Translations under genes and position numbers: made by a program
The notes under the pieces: model-generated
What the model saw: only the letters and a program-made list of their open reading frames with translations
Database searches by the model: none
What the model was told of the DNA's origin: nothing
From: Allobrachymonas sp.
GTDB taxonomy: Bacteria; Pseudomonadota; Gammaproteobacteria; Burkholderiales; Burkholderiaceae_C
Length of the DNA stretch: 54,660 nucleotides
Assembly (NCBI GenBank): GCA_030529505.1
Contig: JAUMWT010000011.1
Coordinates: forward strand, 1 to 54,660
Direction: 5' to 3'
Shown here: one piece after another, positions 46,439-54,660 of the stretch
Numbering within the stretch: the stretch's first letter is position 1
Layout of the letters: each line of letters opens with the position of its first letter

Positions 46439-47176
46439 ATGTCCCAACAAACCACCATGAATCGCCGCCACTTTGCCCGCCTGCTGGCCGCTGGCTCCGG
46501 CACCGCCCTGCTGGGGGGCTTGGCCGCCTGCTCGCCCAAGACCGCATCTTCCGCATCTTCCGCCGCAACGTCTGCCGCATCGGGCAATAACGCTGCCGCC
46601 ATCGAGCCGGTTGCCGGCATCGACTACAAAGTGCTGGCCAAGCCCGTGGCCAGCGATGTCCCTCAGGGCAAGGCCGAGCTGGCCGAATTCTTCGGCTACT
46701 GGTGCCCGCACTGCGCCACTTTGGCGCCTACGCTGGAAGCCTGGCGCAAGCAGTCTCCGACCGAAATCATCTTCAACATGGTGCCCGTGAACTTTGGTCA
46801 CGCCAGCCACGAACCCTTGCAGCGCCTGTTTTTCGCCTTGCGCGATTTGGACAAGCTCGACGCCCTGCACCTCAAGGTGTTTGACACCATCCACAAACAA
46901 AAAGTCAAGCTCTTCACCGATGATGCCATCCTCGAATGGGCCAAGCAGCAGCCCGAGTTGAAAGACAGCAACTTCGAGCAAGCCTACAAGGGCTTCGGCA
47001 TGGCAGCGGCCATCAGCCAAGCCAATCAACTGACCACCGATTACGAAGTGGACGGCGTGCCCTCCTTCGGCGTGGCCGGCAAATACTATTGCAGCGGCAC
47101 CCTGGCCAAGAGCCTGGATCGCGCCCTGTTGATCGCGGCCAACCTGGCACTGAAAGAGGCCAAGGGCCAAGGCTGA
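46439..47176 (+). CDS. DsbA-type thiol:disulfide oxidoreductase, probable lipoprotein
   Basis: DsbA-family protein of 245 residues that should introduce disulfides into periplasmic proteins. The active site is FFGYWCPHCATL (Cys89-Pro-His-Cys92) and the cis-Pro loop is EVDGVPSFGVAG. The N-terminus MNRRHFARLLAAGSG with GGLAACSPK has a lipobox (Cys31), and the Arg-Arg pair is Tat-like, so the protein may be a lipid-anchored Tat or Sec substrate, whereas classical DsbA is soluble. A Ser/Ala-rich spacer (35-55) follows the anchor. The start at 46439 (MSQQTTMNRR) has AAAGG upstream; the Met at 46457 is an alternative. Confidence 0.88.
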   Translation: MSQQTTMNRRHFARLLAAGSGTALLGGLAACSPKTASSASSAATSAASGNNAAAIEPVAGIDYKVLAKPVASDVPQGKAELAEFFGYWCPHCATLAPTLEAWRKQSPTEIIFNMVPVNFGHASHEPLQRLFFALRDLDKLDALHLKVFDTIHKQKVKLFTDDAILEWAKQQPELKDSNFEQAYKGFGMAAAISQANQLTTDYEVDGVPSFGVAGKYYCSGTLAKSLDRALLIAANLALKEAKGQG

Positions 47177-47476
47177 TCGCCTCAACTGAACCCGCGTTAA
47201 CCCGTGAACCATCCAGGCCCTGTTGCTCTCAAGCAGCGGGGCCTTGTTGCATGGGGCTGCGTCGGCCAATGAGCGGCCACCGTTTGACTTGCAAGCAAGC
47301 ATGCGTGCGGGCCAGCTCAACAACTGAAGCCTCGACATGCGCCCGCACCCGGCCTGCGCCGCGCACCATGCCGTATCGGGCAAAACGCACGATTTCACCA
47401 GCCATGCGCGCCGCTTCAAGGCTGGCTCTGCATACAATGCTCTTATGAGCCAGTTGGCTTGCAGTGGGTAGGTTTT
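47177..47476. other. Intergenic region between dsbA-like gene and lptA
   Basis: About 300 bases with a terminator-like hairpin at its left end. TACAAT at about 47433 may be part of the lptA promoter, without a clear -35. Confidence 0.4.
47215..47250 (+). terminator. Probable terminator after the dsbA-like gene
   Basis: AGGCCCTGTTGCT pairs with AGCAGCGGGGCCT (13 bp including two G-T pairs) around CTCA. The following TTGTTGC is a weak U tract. Confidence 0.55.
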
Positions 47477-48115
47477 ATGAAGAAACGTTTTCTTGTTTTT
47501 TGGGGCGCGTATGCTTTTTTCTGCATGGCCCCAATCCATGCGGAACTGGCAGACCGCACCAAGCCCATGCACATCGAGGCGGATTCGATGCGCTACGACG
47601 ACATCGGCAAAATCACCAATGCCACGGGCCGCGTCATCGCCACCAAGGGCACCCTGCTGCTGCGCGCCGATGCGGTGGAGGTGCGCCAGGACGCGCAGGG
47701 CAACAACTTCATGGTGGCCACGGCCAGTGCTGGCAACCAGGTCTTCATGCGGCAAAAGCGCGAGGGCCTGAACGAGTTTTACGAAGCCCAGGCCAACCGG
47801 GCCGAGCGCAACGAAAAAACGCTCATCACCACGCTGAGCGGCAAAGCATCCCTGCGGCGCCTGGCGGGCAATACCCTGGCCGACGAGGTGCAGGGCGAAA
47901 CCATCGTCTACAACGAAGCCACCGAGGTCTACAACGTCACCAGCGGCGCGGCAGGCCAGACTTCGCCCAGCGGCGTGCCATCCGGCCGAGTGCGCGCCAC
48001 CATTGCGCCGCGCACCCCGTCTGCAACAGCACCTGCGCCTGCAACCGCGCCTTCATCTGCACCCAGGCGCTCAACCACCTTGCAAGCCAGCCCGCAGATC
48101 GGGGGCGGCCAATGA
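47477..48115 (+). CDS. lptA: LPS transport periplasmic protein LptA
   Basis: LptA, 212 residues, the periplasmic bridge that carries lipopolysaccharide from LptC to LptD. A signal peptide (about 1-24, MKKRFLVFWGAYAFFC) is followed by the OstA-like beta-jellyroll: PMHIEADSMRYDDIGKITNA, GTLLLRADAVEVRQDAQGNN, EGLNEFYEAQANRAER and LADEVQGETIVYNEATEVYN. The C-terminal 50 residues are Pro/Ala/Thr-rich and probably disordered. It overlaps lptB by four bases (ATGA), and lptA-lptB-rpoN is a conserved proteobacterial order. Confidence 0.94.
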   Translation: MKKRFLVFWGAYAFFCMAPIHAELADRTKPMHIEADSMRYDDIGKITNATGRVIATKGTLLLRADAVEVRQDAQGNNFMVATASAGNQVFMRQKREGLNEFYEAQANRAERNEKTLITTLSGKASLRRLAGNTLADEVQGETIVYNEATEVYNVTSGAAGQTSPSGVPSGRVRATIAPRTPSATAPAPATAPSSAPRRSTTLQASPQIGGGQ

Positions 48116-48972
48116 GCGAGCCGGCCTTGACCGACACCAAAACAGCCGCGCCAGAGACGGCTGTGCAAACGATGGATGCAAGCTCCACAACATCTGGCAC
48201 AAGCGCAACCACTTCTGCCGTGAACAACCCACGCAGCGAACTGATCGCCAGCCATCTGGAAAAGTCCTACGGCAAGCGCAAGGTGGTAAAGGATGTATCG
48301 CTCACCCTGCGCAACGGCGAGGTGGTGGGGCTGCTCGGTCCCAACGGCGCGGGCAAAACCACTTCGTTCTACATGATCGTGGGCCTGCTGCGGGCCGATG
48401 GCGGCCGTATCACCATCGACGGCCGCCGCGTGGAAGACATGCCCATCCATCAACGCTCGCGCATGGGCCTGAGCTATCTGCCGCAAGAGGCATCGATCTT
48501 TCGCAAGCTCAACGTTTCCGAAAACATCCAGGCCGTGCTGGAGCTGCAACTGGACGAGCACGGCAAGCCCCTTTCGGCCAGCGCCATCCAGGAGCGTCTG
48601 CAACAACTGCTGCAAGACCTGCACATCAGCCACCTGCACGACACGCCCGCCTTGGCCTTGTCGGGCGGCGAGCGCCGCCGGGTGGAAATTGCCCGCGCCC
48701 TGGCCAGCCAGCCGCGCTTCATCCTGCTGGATGAACCCTTTGCCGGCATCGACCCCATTGCCGTGATCGAGATCCAGCGCATCATCAGATTCCTCAAACA
48801 GCGCGGCATCGGCGTGCTCATCACCGATCACAATGTGCGCGAAACCCTGGGCATTTGCGACCATGCCTACATCATCAGCGAAGGCCGCGTGCTGGCCGCC
48901 GGCTCGCCGCAGGAAATCGTCGCCAACGCCGAAGTGCGCCGCGTTTACCTGGGTGAACACTTCCGCATGTAA
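48112..48972 (+). CDS. lptB: LPS export ABC transporter ATP-binding protein LptB
   Basis: LptB, 286 residues, the ATPase of the LptB2FGC complex at the inner membrane. Walker A is GPNGAGKTT (76-84), the signature LSGGERRRVEIARA starts at 183, Walker B is FILLDEPFAGIDP (203-215), and the switch His is in ITDHNVRETL. The first 42 residues are a low-complexity Thr/Ser/Ala extension absent from the 241-residue E. coli protein. The ATG at 48112 overlaps the lptA stop, which supports the long form; an internal start was not found. rpoN follows after 12 bases. Confidence 0.95.
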   Translation: MSEPALTDTKTAAPETAVQTMDASSTTSGTSATTSAVNNPRSELIASHLEKSYGKRKVVKDVSLTLRNGEVVGLLGPNGAGKTTSFYMIVGLLRADGGRITIDGRRVEDMPIHQRSRMGLSYLPQEASIFRKLNVSENIQAVLELQLDEHGKPLSASAIQERLQQLLQDLHISHLHDTPALALSGGERRRVEIARALASQPRFILLDEPFAGIDPIAVIEIQRIIRFLKQRGIGVLITDHNVRETLGICDHAYIISEGRVLAAGSPQEIVANAEVRRVYLGEHFRM

Positions 48973-48984
48973 AGGAAAGCCACG

Positions 48985-50643
48985 GTGAAACCCGGCCTGC
49001 AACTGCGCACCACCACCAGCGTTACGCTTGCGCCGCAATTGCAGCAGGCGATTCGCCTGTTGCAGCTTTCCAGCGCAGAGCTGCAACAGGAATTGCAGCA
49101 GATGCTGCTCGACAACCCTTTTCTGGAGCAAATCGAAGACGGCGCCTACGAAGCCCCCGCCGCTGATGAAACCACGCTGCCCGATACAGCTAGCGACGGC
49201 GCCACAGACGCATCAAGCAACGAAGACGAAGCTTGGCCGCCCGACAGCTATGCGCTGCTGGCTGATGACAAAAACAGCGTGGCCCTCGTCAACGAACACA
49301 GCGACAACTGGAGCGACACCGCCGACCAGGGCAACACCAGCGCGGCTGAAAGCGATGCGGCAGAACCCGACACAGCCGATGCCACCGACCTGGCGCTGGA
49401 ATCGCCCTGGAGCGACGAACCCGCCGCAACTTTTGACGACGCAGGCGACGCCACGCAGGCCAACACCCAGCCGCAAACCCTGTACGACCACCTGCACCAA
49501 CAGGCCCTGGCCCTGCATCTGAACGAAACCGACCAGGCCGCCCTGTATTGCCTGATCGAATCGCTCAATGAGGACGGCTACCTCGAAGACTCGCTGGCCG
49601 AACTGGCCCAGTCGCTGCTGGCCCAGCAAGCGCCTGCATTGCATGATTCGGCCGAAGAAGCCGAAGAGCTTTTTTCCGAAGCCTTGCACCACCTCACCGT
49701 GGCCCTACGCCTGCTGCGCACGCTTGATCCGCCGGGCCTGGGCGCGCGCGATCTGGGCGAATGCCTGCGCCTTCAACTGCAGGCCCTGCCCATTGCCGAC
49801 GACGCCATCCAGCAACTGCTGGCACGCGAAGTGGCGCTGGAGCTGTGCCAGCAGCCGCTGGAATACCTGGCCCGCCGCGACATCCGCCAACTGCAAAAGC
49901 TCACGCCCTTTTCGGCCCCGCAAATCAAGGCGGCCATGCAGCTCATCGCCACGCTAGAACCCAAACCCGGCCGGCGCTTTGCGCAAACCGAGCACAACAT
50001 CGTCGTGCCCGACGTGCTCGTCACGCCCGACCCCGAGGCCCCAAAGAACCAGCCCGCCTGGCGGGTGGACGTCAACCCCGCCGTGCTGCCCAAAGTGCGC
50101 GTGCATGCGCTCTACGCCTCGGCCCTGCGCCAGCACCCGGGCGAAAGCAGCGCCCCGCTCCAGCAACGCCTGCAAGAAGCGCGCTGGATGGTCAAAAGCC
50201 TGCAGCAGCGTTTCGACACGATCCTGCGCGTCTCGCAAATGATCGTGCTCTTGCAGCAAGACTTTTTCGACCAAGGCCCGCAAGCCATGCAACCCCTGGC
50301 CCTGCGCGAAGTGGCCCAGGCGCTGGAACTGCACGAATCCACCATCAGCCGCGTGACCAGCGGCAAATTCATGGCCACGCCTTGGGGAACGTTTGAACTG
50401 AAGTACTTTTTCAGCTCTGCCCTGCCGGGCAAAGGCGGGCACAGCACCAGCGGCACCGCCGTGCGCGCCCTGCTGCAACAACTGATCGCCGAAGAATCGC
50501 CCGAACAACCGCTGAGCGACAACCGCCTGTGCGAGCTGCTGCAGGAACAAGGCATCCAATGCGCACGGCGCACGGTCGCCAAATACCGCGAGGCCCTGCG
50601 CATCCCGCCTGCGCACCTGCGCAAAACGCTGCAAGACAATTAG
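48985..50643 (+). CDS. rpoN: RNA polymerase sigma-54 factor
   Basis: Sigma-54, 552 residues from a GTG start at 48985 with AAAGGAAAG upstream. Region I begins MKPGLQLRTTTSVTLAPQLQ and LLQLSSAELQQELQQ, the part that contacts enhancer-binding ATPases. Residues about 52-160 are a long acidic Asp/Ala/Thr-rich region II insertion. The core-binding domain follows (about 165-370), then the helix-turn-helix (LREVAQALELHESTISRVTS) and the RpoN box ARRTVAKYRE at 527-536. The protein is longer than E. coli RpoN (477) mainly because of region II. The usual downstream hpf/ptsN genes are absent; hslO follows instead. Confidence 0.96.
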   Translation: MKPGLQLRTTTSVTLAPQLQQAIRLLQLSSAELQQELQQMLLDNPFLEQIEDGAYEAPAADETTLPDTASDGATDASSNEDEAWPPDSYALLADDKNSVALVNEHSDNWSDTADQGNTSAAESDAAEPDTADATDLALESPWSDEPAATFDDAGDATQANTQPQTLYDHLHQQALALHLNETDQAALYCLIESLNEDGYLEDSLAELAQSLLAQQAPALHDSAEEAEELFSEALHHLTVALRLLRTLDPPGLGARDLGECLRLQLQALPIADDAIQQLLAREVALELCQQPLEYLARRDIRQLQKLTPFSAPQIKAAMQLIATLEPKPGRRFAQTEHNIVVPDVLVTPDPEAPKNQPAWRVDVNPAVLPKVRVHALYASALRQHPGESSAPLQQRLQEARWMVKSLQQRFDTILRVSQMIVLLQQDFFDQGPQAMQPLALREVAQALELHESTISRVTSGKFMATPWGTFELKYFFSSALPGKGGHSTSGTAVRALLQQLIAEESPEQPLSDNRLCELLQEQGIQCARRTVAKYREALRIPPAHLRKTLQDN

Positions 50644-50811
50644 AGGGTGCATACTCTTCTATCGCCCCAGCCCAAGCCCTTCAAGCAGGCGCAGCTGCAC
50701 GCCAGCCCTTGCAATGCCCTGCCCCGGCCTTATTTAATGAAACATCGATAAACACAGCCCGACCGGCTGCCCGCGCACCCCGCAAGCGCGGCTGTTTCCT
50801 TTCACAAAACC

Positions 50812-51801
50812 ATGTCTCCAATCCAGAAATTCCTTTTCGATGGCTTGCCTGTGCGCGGCTCCATCGTACGTTTGACGGCCCCTTGGCAAGAGGTGCTCAA
50901 GCGCCGCGCCAGCAACCCCGAAAGCGGCGCCTACCCCACAGCGGTGCAGGCCATGCTGGGTGAGATGGTGGCAGGCTCCGTCTTGCTGCAGTCGTCCATC
51001 CGCTTCAACGGCGCACTGGTGCTGCAAATGCAGGGCGATGGCCCCGTGAAAATGGCCGTGGCCGAGGTGCTGCCCGACTTGGGCCTGCGCGCCACGGCCT
51101 CTTGCAGCGGCGAAATTCCCGCAGATGCCGACCTGGCCGCCTTGGTCAACGCCCACGGCAAGGGGCGCTGCGCCATCACGCTGGATCCGCTGGACCGGCA
51201 AAAAGGCCAGCAACCTTACCAGGGCATCGTGCCGTTGGCCGATGCACAGGGCCAGCCTTTGCCCAGCGTGGCGCAAGCGATTGAAAGCTATATGTGCAGC
51301 AGCGAACAGTTGCCCACCACCCTGCTGCTGGCAGCCAACGAGCAAGTGGCTGCGGGCCTGTTGCTGCAGCGCCTGCCGATGGAAGGCAGCGGCAATCTGG
51401 CTGGCACGGCCGCATCAACCGACGACACAGCGGATGAAAGCGAAGAGTCGCACTTTCAGCGCCTGTCGATCCTGGCGCAAAGCCTCAAGCGCGAAGAGCT
51501 GCTGGAGCTGGACATCGACACCATCCTGCATCGCTTGTTCTGGAACGAAAAAATCCTGCGCTTTGCGCCCGAAGCGGGCGACCCCGAGCCGCACTTTCAC
51601 TGCAATTGCAGCGCCGAGCGCGTGATCACTATGCTGCGCGGCCTGGGGCAGGCCGAAGCCGAAAGCATTCTGGCCGAACAAGGCTTTGTGCACGTGGATT
51701 GCAATTTCTGCGGCCAATCCTACCGCTTCGATCCCGTGGAGACCCTGCAGATCTTCACCCCTGCGGTGCAGCAACCACCCAGCAGCCAGCAGGCGCAATG
51801 A
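50812..51801 (+). CDS. hslO: Redox-regulated chaperone Hsp33
   Basis: Hsp33, 329 residues, a holdase switched on by oxidative unfolding. The four zinc cysteines of the C-terminal switch are present as HCNCS (Cys264, Cys266) and CNFCG (Cys297, Cys300). The N-terminal dimerising domain has RGSIVRLTAPWQEVL, MAVAEVLPDLGLRATAS and the conserved YMCSSEQLPTTLLLA. The start ATG at 50812 follows TTTCACAAAACC; no better start is available. It is followed by a clear terminator and transcribed alone. Confidence 0.95.
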   Translation: MSPIQKFLFDGLPVRGSIVRLTAPWQEVLKRRASNPESGAYPTAVQAMLGEMVAGSVLLQSSIRFNGALVLQMQGDGPVKMAVAEVLPDLGLRATASCSGEIPADADLAALVNAHGKGRCAITLDPLDRQKGQQPYQGIVPLADAQGQPLPSVAQAIESYMCSSEQLPTTLLLAANEQVAAGLLLQRLPMEGSGNLAGTAASTDDTADESEESHFQRLSILAQSLKREELLELDIDTILHRLFWNEKILRFAPEAGDPEPHFHCNCSAERVITMLRGLGQAEAESILAEQGFVHVDCNFCGQSYRFDPVETLQIFTPAVQQPPSSQQAQ

Positions 51802-51826
51802 GTCATCTGCTGCTCCCCCTCCCACG

Positions 51827-51855
51827 CAAGCGCCCTTCTGGGCGCTTGTTTCTTG
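51827..51855 (+). terminator. Intrinsic terminator of hslO
   Basis: CAAGCGCCC pairs perfectly with GGGCGCTTG (9 bp, TTCT loop), followed by TTTCTTG. It is 26 bases past the stop codon. Confidence 0.85.
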
Positions 51856-52484
51856 TACTTACAACTTTCACGTGCGGCCCAGATCCGGAATTCATAGAGA
51901 AAACCACTACTCACAAGCTGATACTTCTCGTCATAAAATCTTCGCAGCCTGTTGATGATTTCAGCATGAGGCGATTGAAGATGAGCCGGAATAGAATGGC
52001 CCGGCAGCGGTCACGCTCCCGCCACGGCAAGTTCTGCAAAGATCGCGCCCTGCTCAAGCGTCCATGAAGCAATCCCGGCAGGCCCTTGGAACCTGTTCAA
52101 AATCTCAACGCGAAGCGATTGGATATGGAGCGCAGCGGGATGCAAGGCGCCCATCTTTGTACATGCTGCAGTGCATGGCCCGTGCGACATGTGCAAGATG
52201 CTTGACAAGACTGGCAACGAAGCAGACCGGCCGCCTCCTTTTTCAAGCGCCCGCAAGGAGATATTGGACAGCTCTTACCCCTTTGCCTGGGCAGGTATTG
52301 CACGCAATCGATCGTTTTGCAGGACCGGAGCAAAACTCCACCCCACCTACTTGCCCGCAAGCATGACTTTTTGGCGATTCATCGTTCGCTGCAGGCGCAT
52401 GTCTGCCTTGGAATGATGGCAACCCCCATCTGCACAGGGCCGCGACGCTTTTGCATCGAATCCATACAGAAGAAGAGGCATATC
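51856..52484. other. Intergenic region between hslO and the NSS transporter
   Basis: About 630 bases without a gene. It holds one full copy of the dispersed repeat family (52087-52274). A transporter promoter must lie to the right of that copy, or the repeat supplies it; no clear promoter was found. Confidence 0.45.
52087..52274. repeat. Dispersed intergenic repeat (AGAGCCTGTTC family), diverged full copy
   Basis: Left end GGAACCTGTTCAAAATCTC, right end AAGGAGATATTGGACAGCTC, forming an imperfect terminal inverted repeat of 188 bases overall. Interior GAAGCAGACCGGCCGCCTCC matches the copy at 13.7 kb. Confidence 0.7.
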
Positions 52485-54002
52485 TTGTCTGACTCCAACC
52501 ACACACCGCGCGAGACCTTTTCCAGCCGCCGTGCCTTCATCTTTGCCGCCATTGGCTCGGCCGTGGGCTTGGGCAACATCTGGCGTTTCCCCTACATCAC
52601 CTACGACAACGGCGGTGGCGCATTCATCGTGCCTTATCTGGTGGCCCTGCTGACGGCCGGTATTCCACTGCTGTTTCTGGACTATGCCCTGGGCCACCGC
52701 TACCGCGGCGCAGCGCCTTTGGCTTTTCGCCGCCTGAACAAGGCCTTCGAGCCATTTGGCTGGTGGAACGTGCTGACCAACGTCATCATCTGCATTTACT
52801 ACGCCGTGATTCTGGGCTGGGCCGCCAGCTACACCTACTTCTCGCTCAACAGCGCCTGGGGGCAAGACCCAGCCTCTTTCCTGTTCAAGGATTACCTGCA
52901 AATGGCCGGTGAGGTGAAGCTGGGCTTCGACTTCGTGGGTGGCATCGTCGGTCCGCTGATCGGCGTGTGGCTGCTGACCCTGCTCATCATGGCCCTGGGC
53001 GTGCAAAAAGGCGTGGCCCGCGCCTCGACCATCCTGATGCCGCTGCTGGTCATCATGTTCGTGATGCTGGTGGGCATTTCGCTGACACTGCCCGGCGCGG
53101 CCAAGGGGCTGGATGCGCTATTTACCCCCAACTGGGCCAAGCTGCGCGAACCCGGCGTATGGATTGCCGCTTATGGGCAGATTTTCTTCTCGCTGTCGAT
53201 CTGCTTCGGCATCATGGTGACTTACTCGTCTTACCTGGGCCGCAAAACCGATCTGACCAGCACCGGCATGGTGGTGGGCTTTGCCAACAGCAGCTTCGAG
53301 GTGCTGGCGGGCATCGGCGTGTTTGCCGCACTGGGCTTCATGGCGGCAAATGCCGGGCAAGAGGTGAGCGAAGTCGCCAAAAGCGGCATTGGCCTGGCCT
53401 TCATCGCCTTCCCCACCATCATCAACCAGGCCCCGTTTGGTGGTGCGCTGATCGGCGTGCTGTTCTTCGGTTCGCTGGTGTTTGCCGGCCTGACTTCGCT
53501 CATTTCCGTGGTGGAAGTGGTGATCGCAGCTGTGCAGGACAAATGGAAGCTGGCCCGCCTGCCTGCCACCCTGGCCGTTGGCCTGCCGCTGATGGTGATC
53601 TCCACCATTTTGTTCGGCACCACCACCGGCCTGCCCATACTGGACACGATGGACAAATTCGTGAACACCTACGGCATCGTCGCCGCCGGCATGCTGTACG
53701 TGGCCGTCATCGTGATCAGCAAAAACCTGCCCAAGCTGCGCGACCACCTCAACAGCCGCTCGTCTTTCAAAGTGGGCGCCATCTGGTCGGCCTGCATCAT
53801 GCTGACCATTGCCGTGCTGGCCTATATGCTGCTGCAAGACACCCGTGAGCTGCTGGCCAAGAATTACGAAGGCTACCCCAGCGGCTTCCTGGCCATTTTT
53901 GGCTGGGGCATGTCCATCGGCATGGTCGTGCTGGCCGTGGTGCTCTCGCTGCTGCCCTGGAAGAACGAGGCGCCGTTCGACGAATTCAATGAAAAGGACT
54001 GA
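52485..54002 (+). CDS. Sodium-dependent NSS-family amino-acid transporter (MetP-like)
   Basis: Neurotransmitter:sodium symporter family protein, 505 residues, about 12 membrane segments. The TTG start at 52485 is inferred: it gives [18 protein letters not shown], the usual lead into [18 protein letters not shown], which is the sodium-binding TM1, and AAGAGG lies six bases upstream. Other family stretches are [17 protein letters not shown] and [19 protein letters not shown] (TM6). The following 30-codon gene resembles the MetS subunit of the MetPS methionine/alanine transporter, which supports a methionine or small neutral amino-acid substrate; this is inference. Confidence 0.9.
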   Translation: MSDSNHTPRETFSSRRAFIFAAIGSAVGLGNIWRFPYITYDNGGGAFIVPYLVALLTAGIPLLFLDYALGHRYRGAAPLAFRRLNKAFEPFGWWNVLTNVIICIYYAVILGWAASYTYFSLNSAWGQDPASFLFKDYLQMAGEVKLGFDFVGGIVGPLIGVWLLTLLIMALGVQKGVARASTILMPLLVIMFVMLVGISLTLPGAAKGLDALFTPNWAKLREPGVWIAAYGQIFFSLSICFGIMVTYSSYLGRKTDLTSTGMVVGFANSSFEVLAGIGVFAALGFMAANAGQEVSEVAKSGIGLAFIAFPTIINQAPFGGALIGVLFFGSLVFAGLTSLISVVEVVIAAVQDKWKLARLPATLAVGLPLMVISTILFGTTTGLPILDTMDKFVNTYGIVAAGMLYVAVIVISKNLPKLRDHLNSRSSFKVGAIWSACIMLTIAVLAYMLLQDTRELLAKNYEGYPSGFLAIFGWGMSIGMVVLAVVLSLLPWKNEAPFDEFNEKD

Positions 54003-54007
54003 AGAAC

Positions 54008-54100
54008 ATGAGTACAACCGCCATCGTGATGATGCTGATTGCCCTGATCGTGATCTGGGGCGGCTTCGTTCTTTCCGTGCTGCGCCTGCCTAAGGAGTAA
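54008..54100 (+). CDS. MetS-like small subunit of NSS transporter (30 residues)
   Basis: A 30-codon gene starting six bases after the transporter stop: one hydrophobic helix (AIVMMLIALIVIWGGFVLSV) followed by LRLPKE. This size, the WGG in the helix and the basic-Pro tail fit the MetS / MaAIMP small-subunit family, which accompanies NSS transporters such as Corynebacterium MetP. GAAGAAC upstream is a weak ribosome binding site, and translational coupling to the transporter is likely. It would sit as a single-span peptide in the inner membrane beside the transporter. Confidence 0.85.
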   Translation: MSTTAIVMMLIALIVIWGGFVLSVLRLPKE

Positions 54101-54338
54101 GGCGGGCTTAACCAAGACGTACAAAGTACAAAGGCCACGAATACCTCTGCCTTGGCACCTGCCACGAAACGGCATTCAGGCCAGAAGTGGCTGCGCTTGC
54201 AAGGCGCTTGGCTTGACCGGGATGCCTGGCCTAGCAAAAGGCTGTGCTTGCCAAGCCCCACCGTACCCAGGCAGTTTTTGACTGCGCATCAAAAATCGGG
54301 GGGTGAAAGTCAAACGCTTTCGCCGCCCGTTTCTTTTC
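54101..54338. other. Intergenic region downstream of metS-like gene
   Basis: No gene seen. GGTGAAAG and CTTTCGCC at about 54301-54324 can form an 8-bp hairpin followed, after GCCCG, by TTTCTTTT, a possible terminator of the transporter operon. Confidence 0.4.
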
Positions 54339-54606
54339 AGAGCCTGTTCAAAATCTTCGCATCGTGTGCCTTGCTTGGCAAAGGCAGTAGCTGCAAGGCG
54401 CAAAGCGCAGGCAGCTGTCTGCCCGGCGAGCATTTGCAACGCAGCAGATGCTGACTTTGCCAGGCAACCCTTCGGGCAAGGCAGCAAATGGCCAGGCTCT
54501 TTGTTGCACCCCTTGCCAAGACAGCGAGTCTTGGCTGCGGCGTGCGCCGCGATCCTGGCCATTCAGTTGCACGCCCGCACATGGAAAGACTCTAAACAGG
54601 CTCTTA
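54339..54606. repeat. Dispersed intergenic repeat (AGAGCCTGTTC family), long copy
   Basis: Left end AGAGCCTGTTCAAAATCT, right end AGACTCTAAACAGGCTCTTA, a terminal inverted repeat enclosing 268 bases. The interior differs from that of the 13.7-kb copy except for AACGCAGCAGA. It abuts the next copy, so AACAGGCTC-TTA-GAGCCTGTT forms a perfect palindrome at the junction. Confidence 0.7.
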
Positions 54607-54660
54607 GAGCCTGTTCACGATCTTTTGAGGACAAGAGCCAGGAAAGCGAGGTGGATGAAC
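54606..54660. repeat. Dispersed intergenic repeat, copy cut by the window end
   Basis: Begins AGAGCCTGTTCACGATC and runs off the window. The start resembles the reverse complement of the short copy at 5502-5580. Confidence 0.55.

Overview
The window looks like a chromosomal segment of a GC-rich betaproteobacterium of the order Burkholderiales, most likely Comamonadaceae. This rests on the neighbourhoods asd-fimV-truA, recO-pdxJ-acpS, lptA-lptB-rpoN and xseB-ispA, and on a TadA protein fused to an alpha/beta-hydrolase-like domain. Genus and species cannot be fixed from the sequence alone. No rRNA, tRNA, transposase or prophage gene was seen.

Layout. 0.6-5 kb: pgk, a membrane-anchored pilin-like protein, an unknown membrane protein and the lytic transglycosylase gene mltA. 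5.9-7.0 kb: an isolated cobalamin pair, cobU-cobO. 7.4-13.5 kb: xseB-ispA, pgeF, the tadA fusion, an LD-carboxypeptidase and truA. 14-18 kb: fimV and asd. 18.5-20.2 kb: a 7Fe ferredoxin and a ferredoxin-NADP reductase. 20.5-25.5 kb: acpS, pdxJ, recO, a small 4-TM protein, ubiA and a methyltransferase. 25.9-27.2 kb: an MltB-type transglycosylase. 27.2-39.3 kb: a complete type II-C CRISPR-Cas locus. 39.5-54.1 kb: an RRM protein, dsbD, a creatininase-family protein, argS, a SPOR protein, a DsbA-like lipoprotein, lptA-lptB-rpoN, hslO, and an NSS-family transporter with a 30-residue MetS-like partner.

The centre of interest is the CRISPR locus: tracrRNA (minus strand), cas9, cas1 and cas2 (plus strand), then about 110 spacers between 111 repeats. 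The tracrRNA anti-repeat matches the plus-strand repeat, so crRNAs must be read from the minus strand, against the cas operon. A hairpin followed by U residues in that direction sits between cas2 and the first repeat, and an AT-rich leader-like stretch plus a degenerate repeat lie at the far end. The repeat:anti-repeat duplex is unusually continuous (23 bp without a bulge), the Cas9 HNH motif carries Glu where the well-known Cas9s have Asp, and five pairs of identical or near-identical spacers are scattered out of order through the array.

Other points worth attention are a family of dispersed intergenic repeats with AGAGCCTGTTC ends (at least six copies or part-copies), a possible minus-strand RNA upstream of mltB, and intrinsic terminators that mark most transcription-unit ends. 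All coordinates and motifs were read by eye; no alignment, folding or database search was run.
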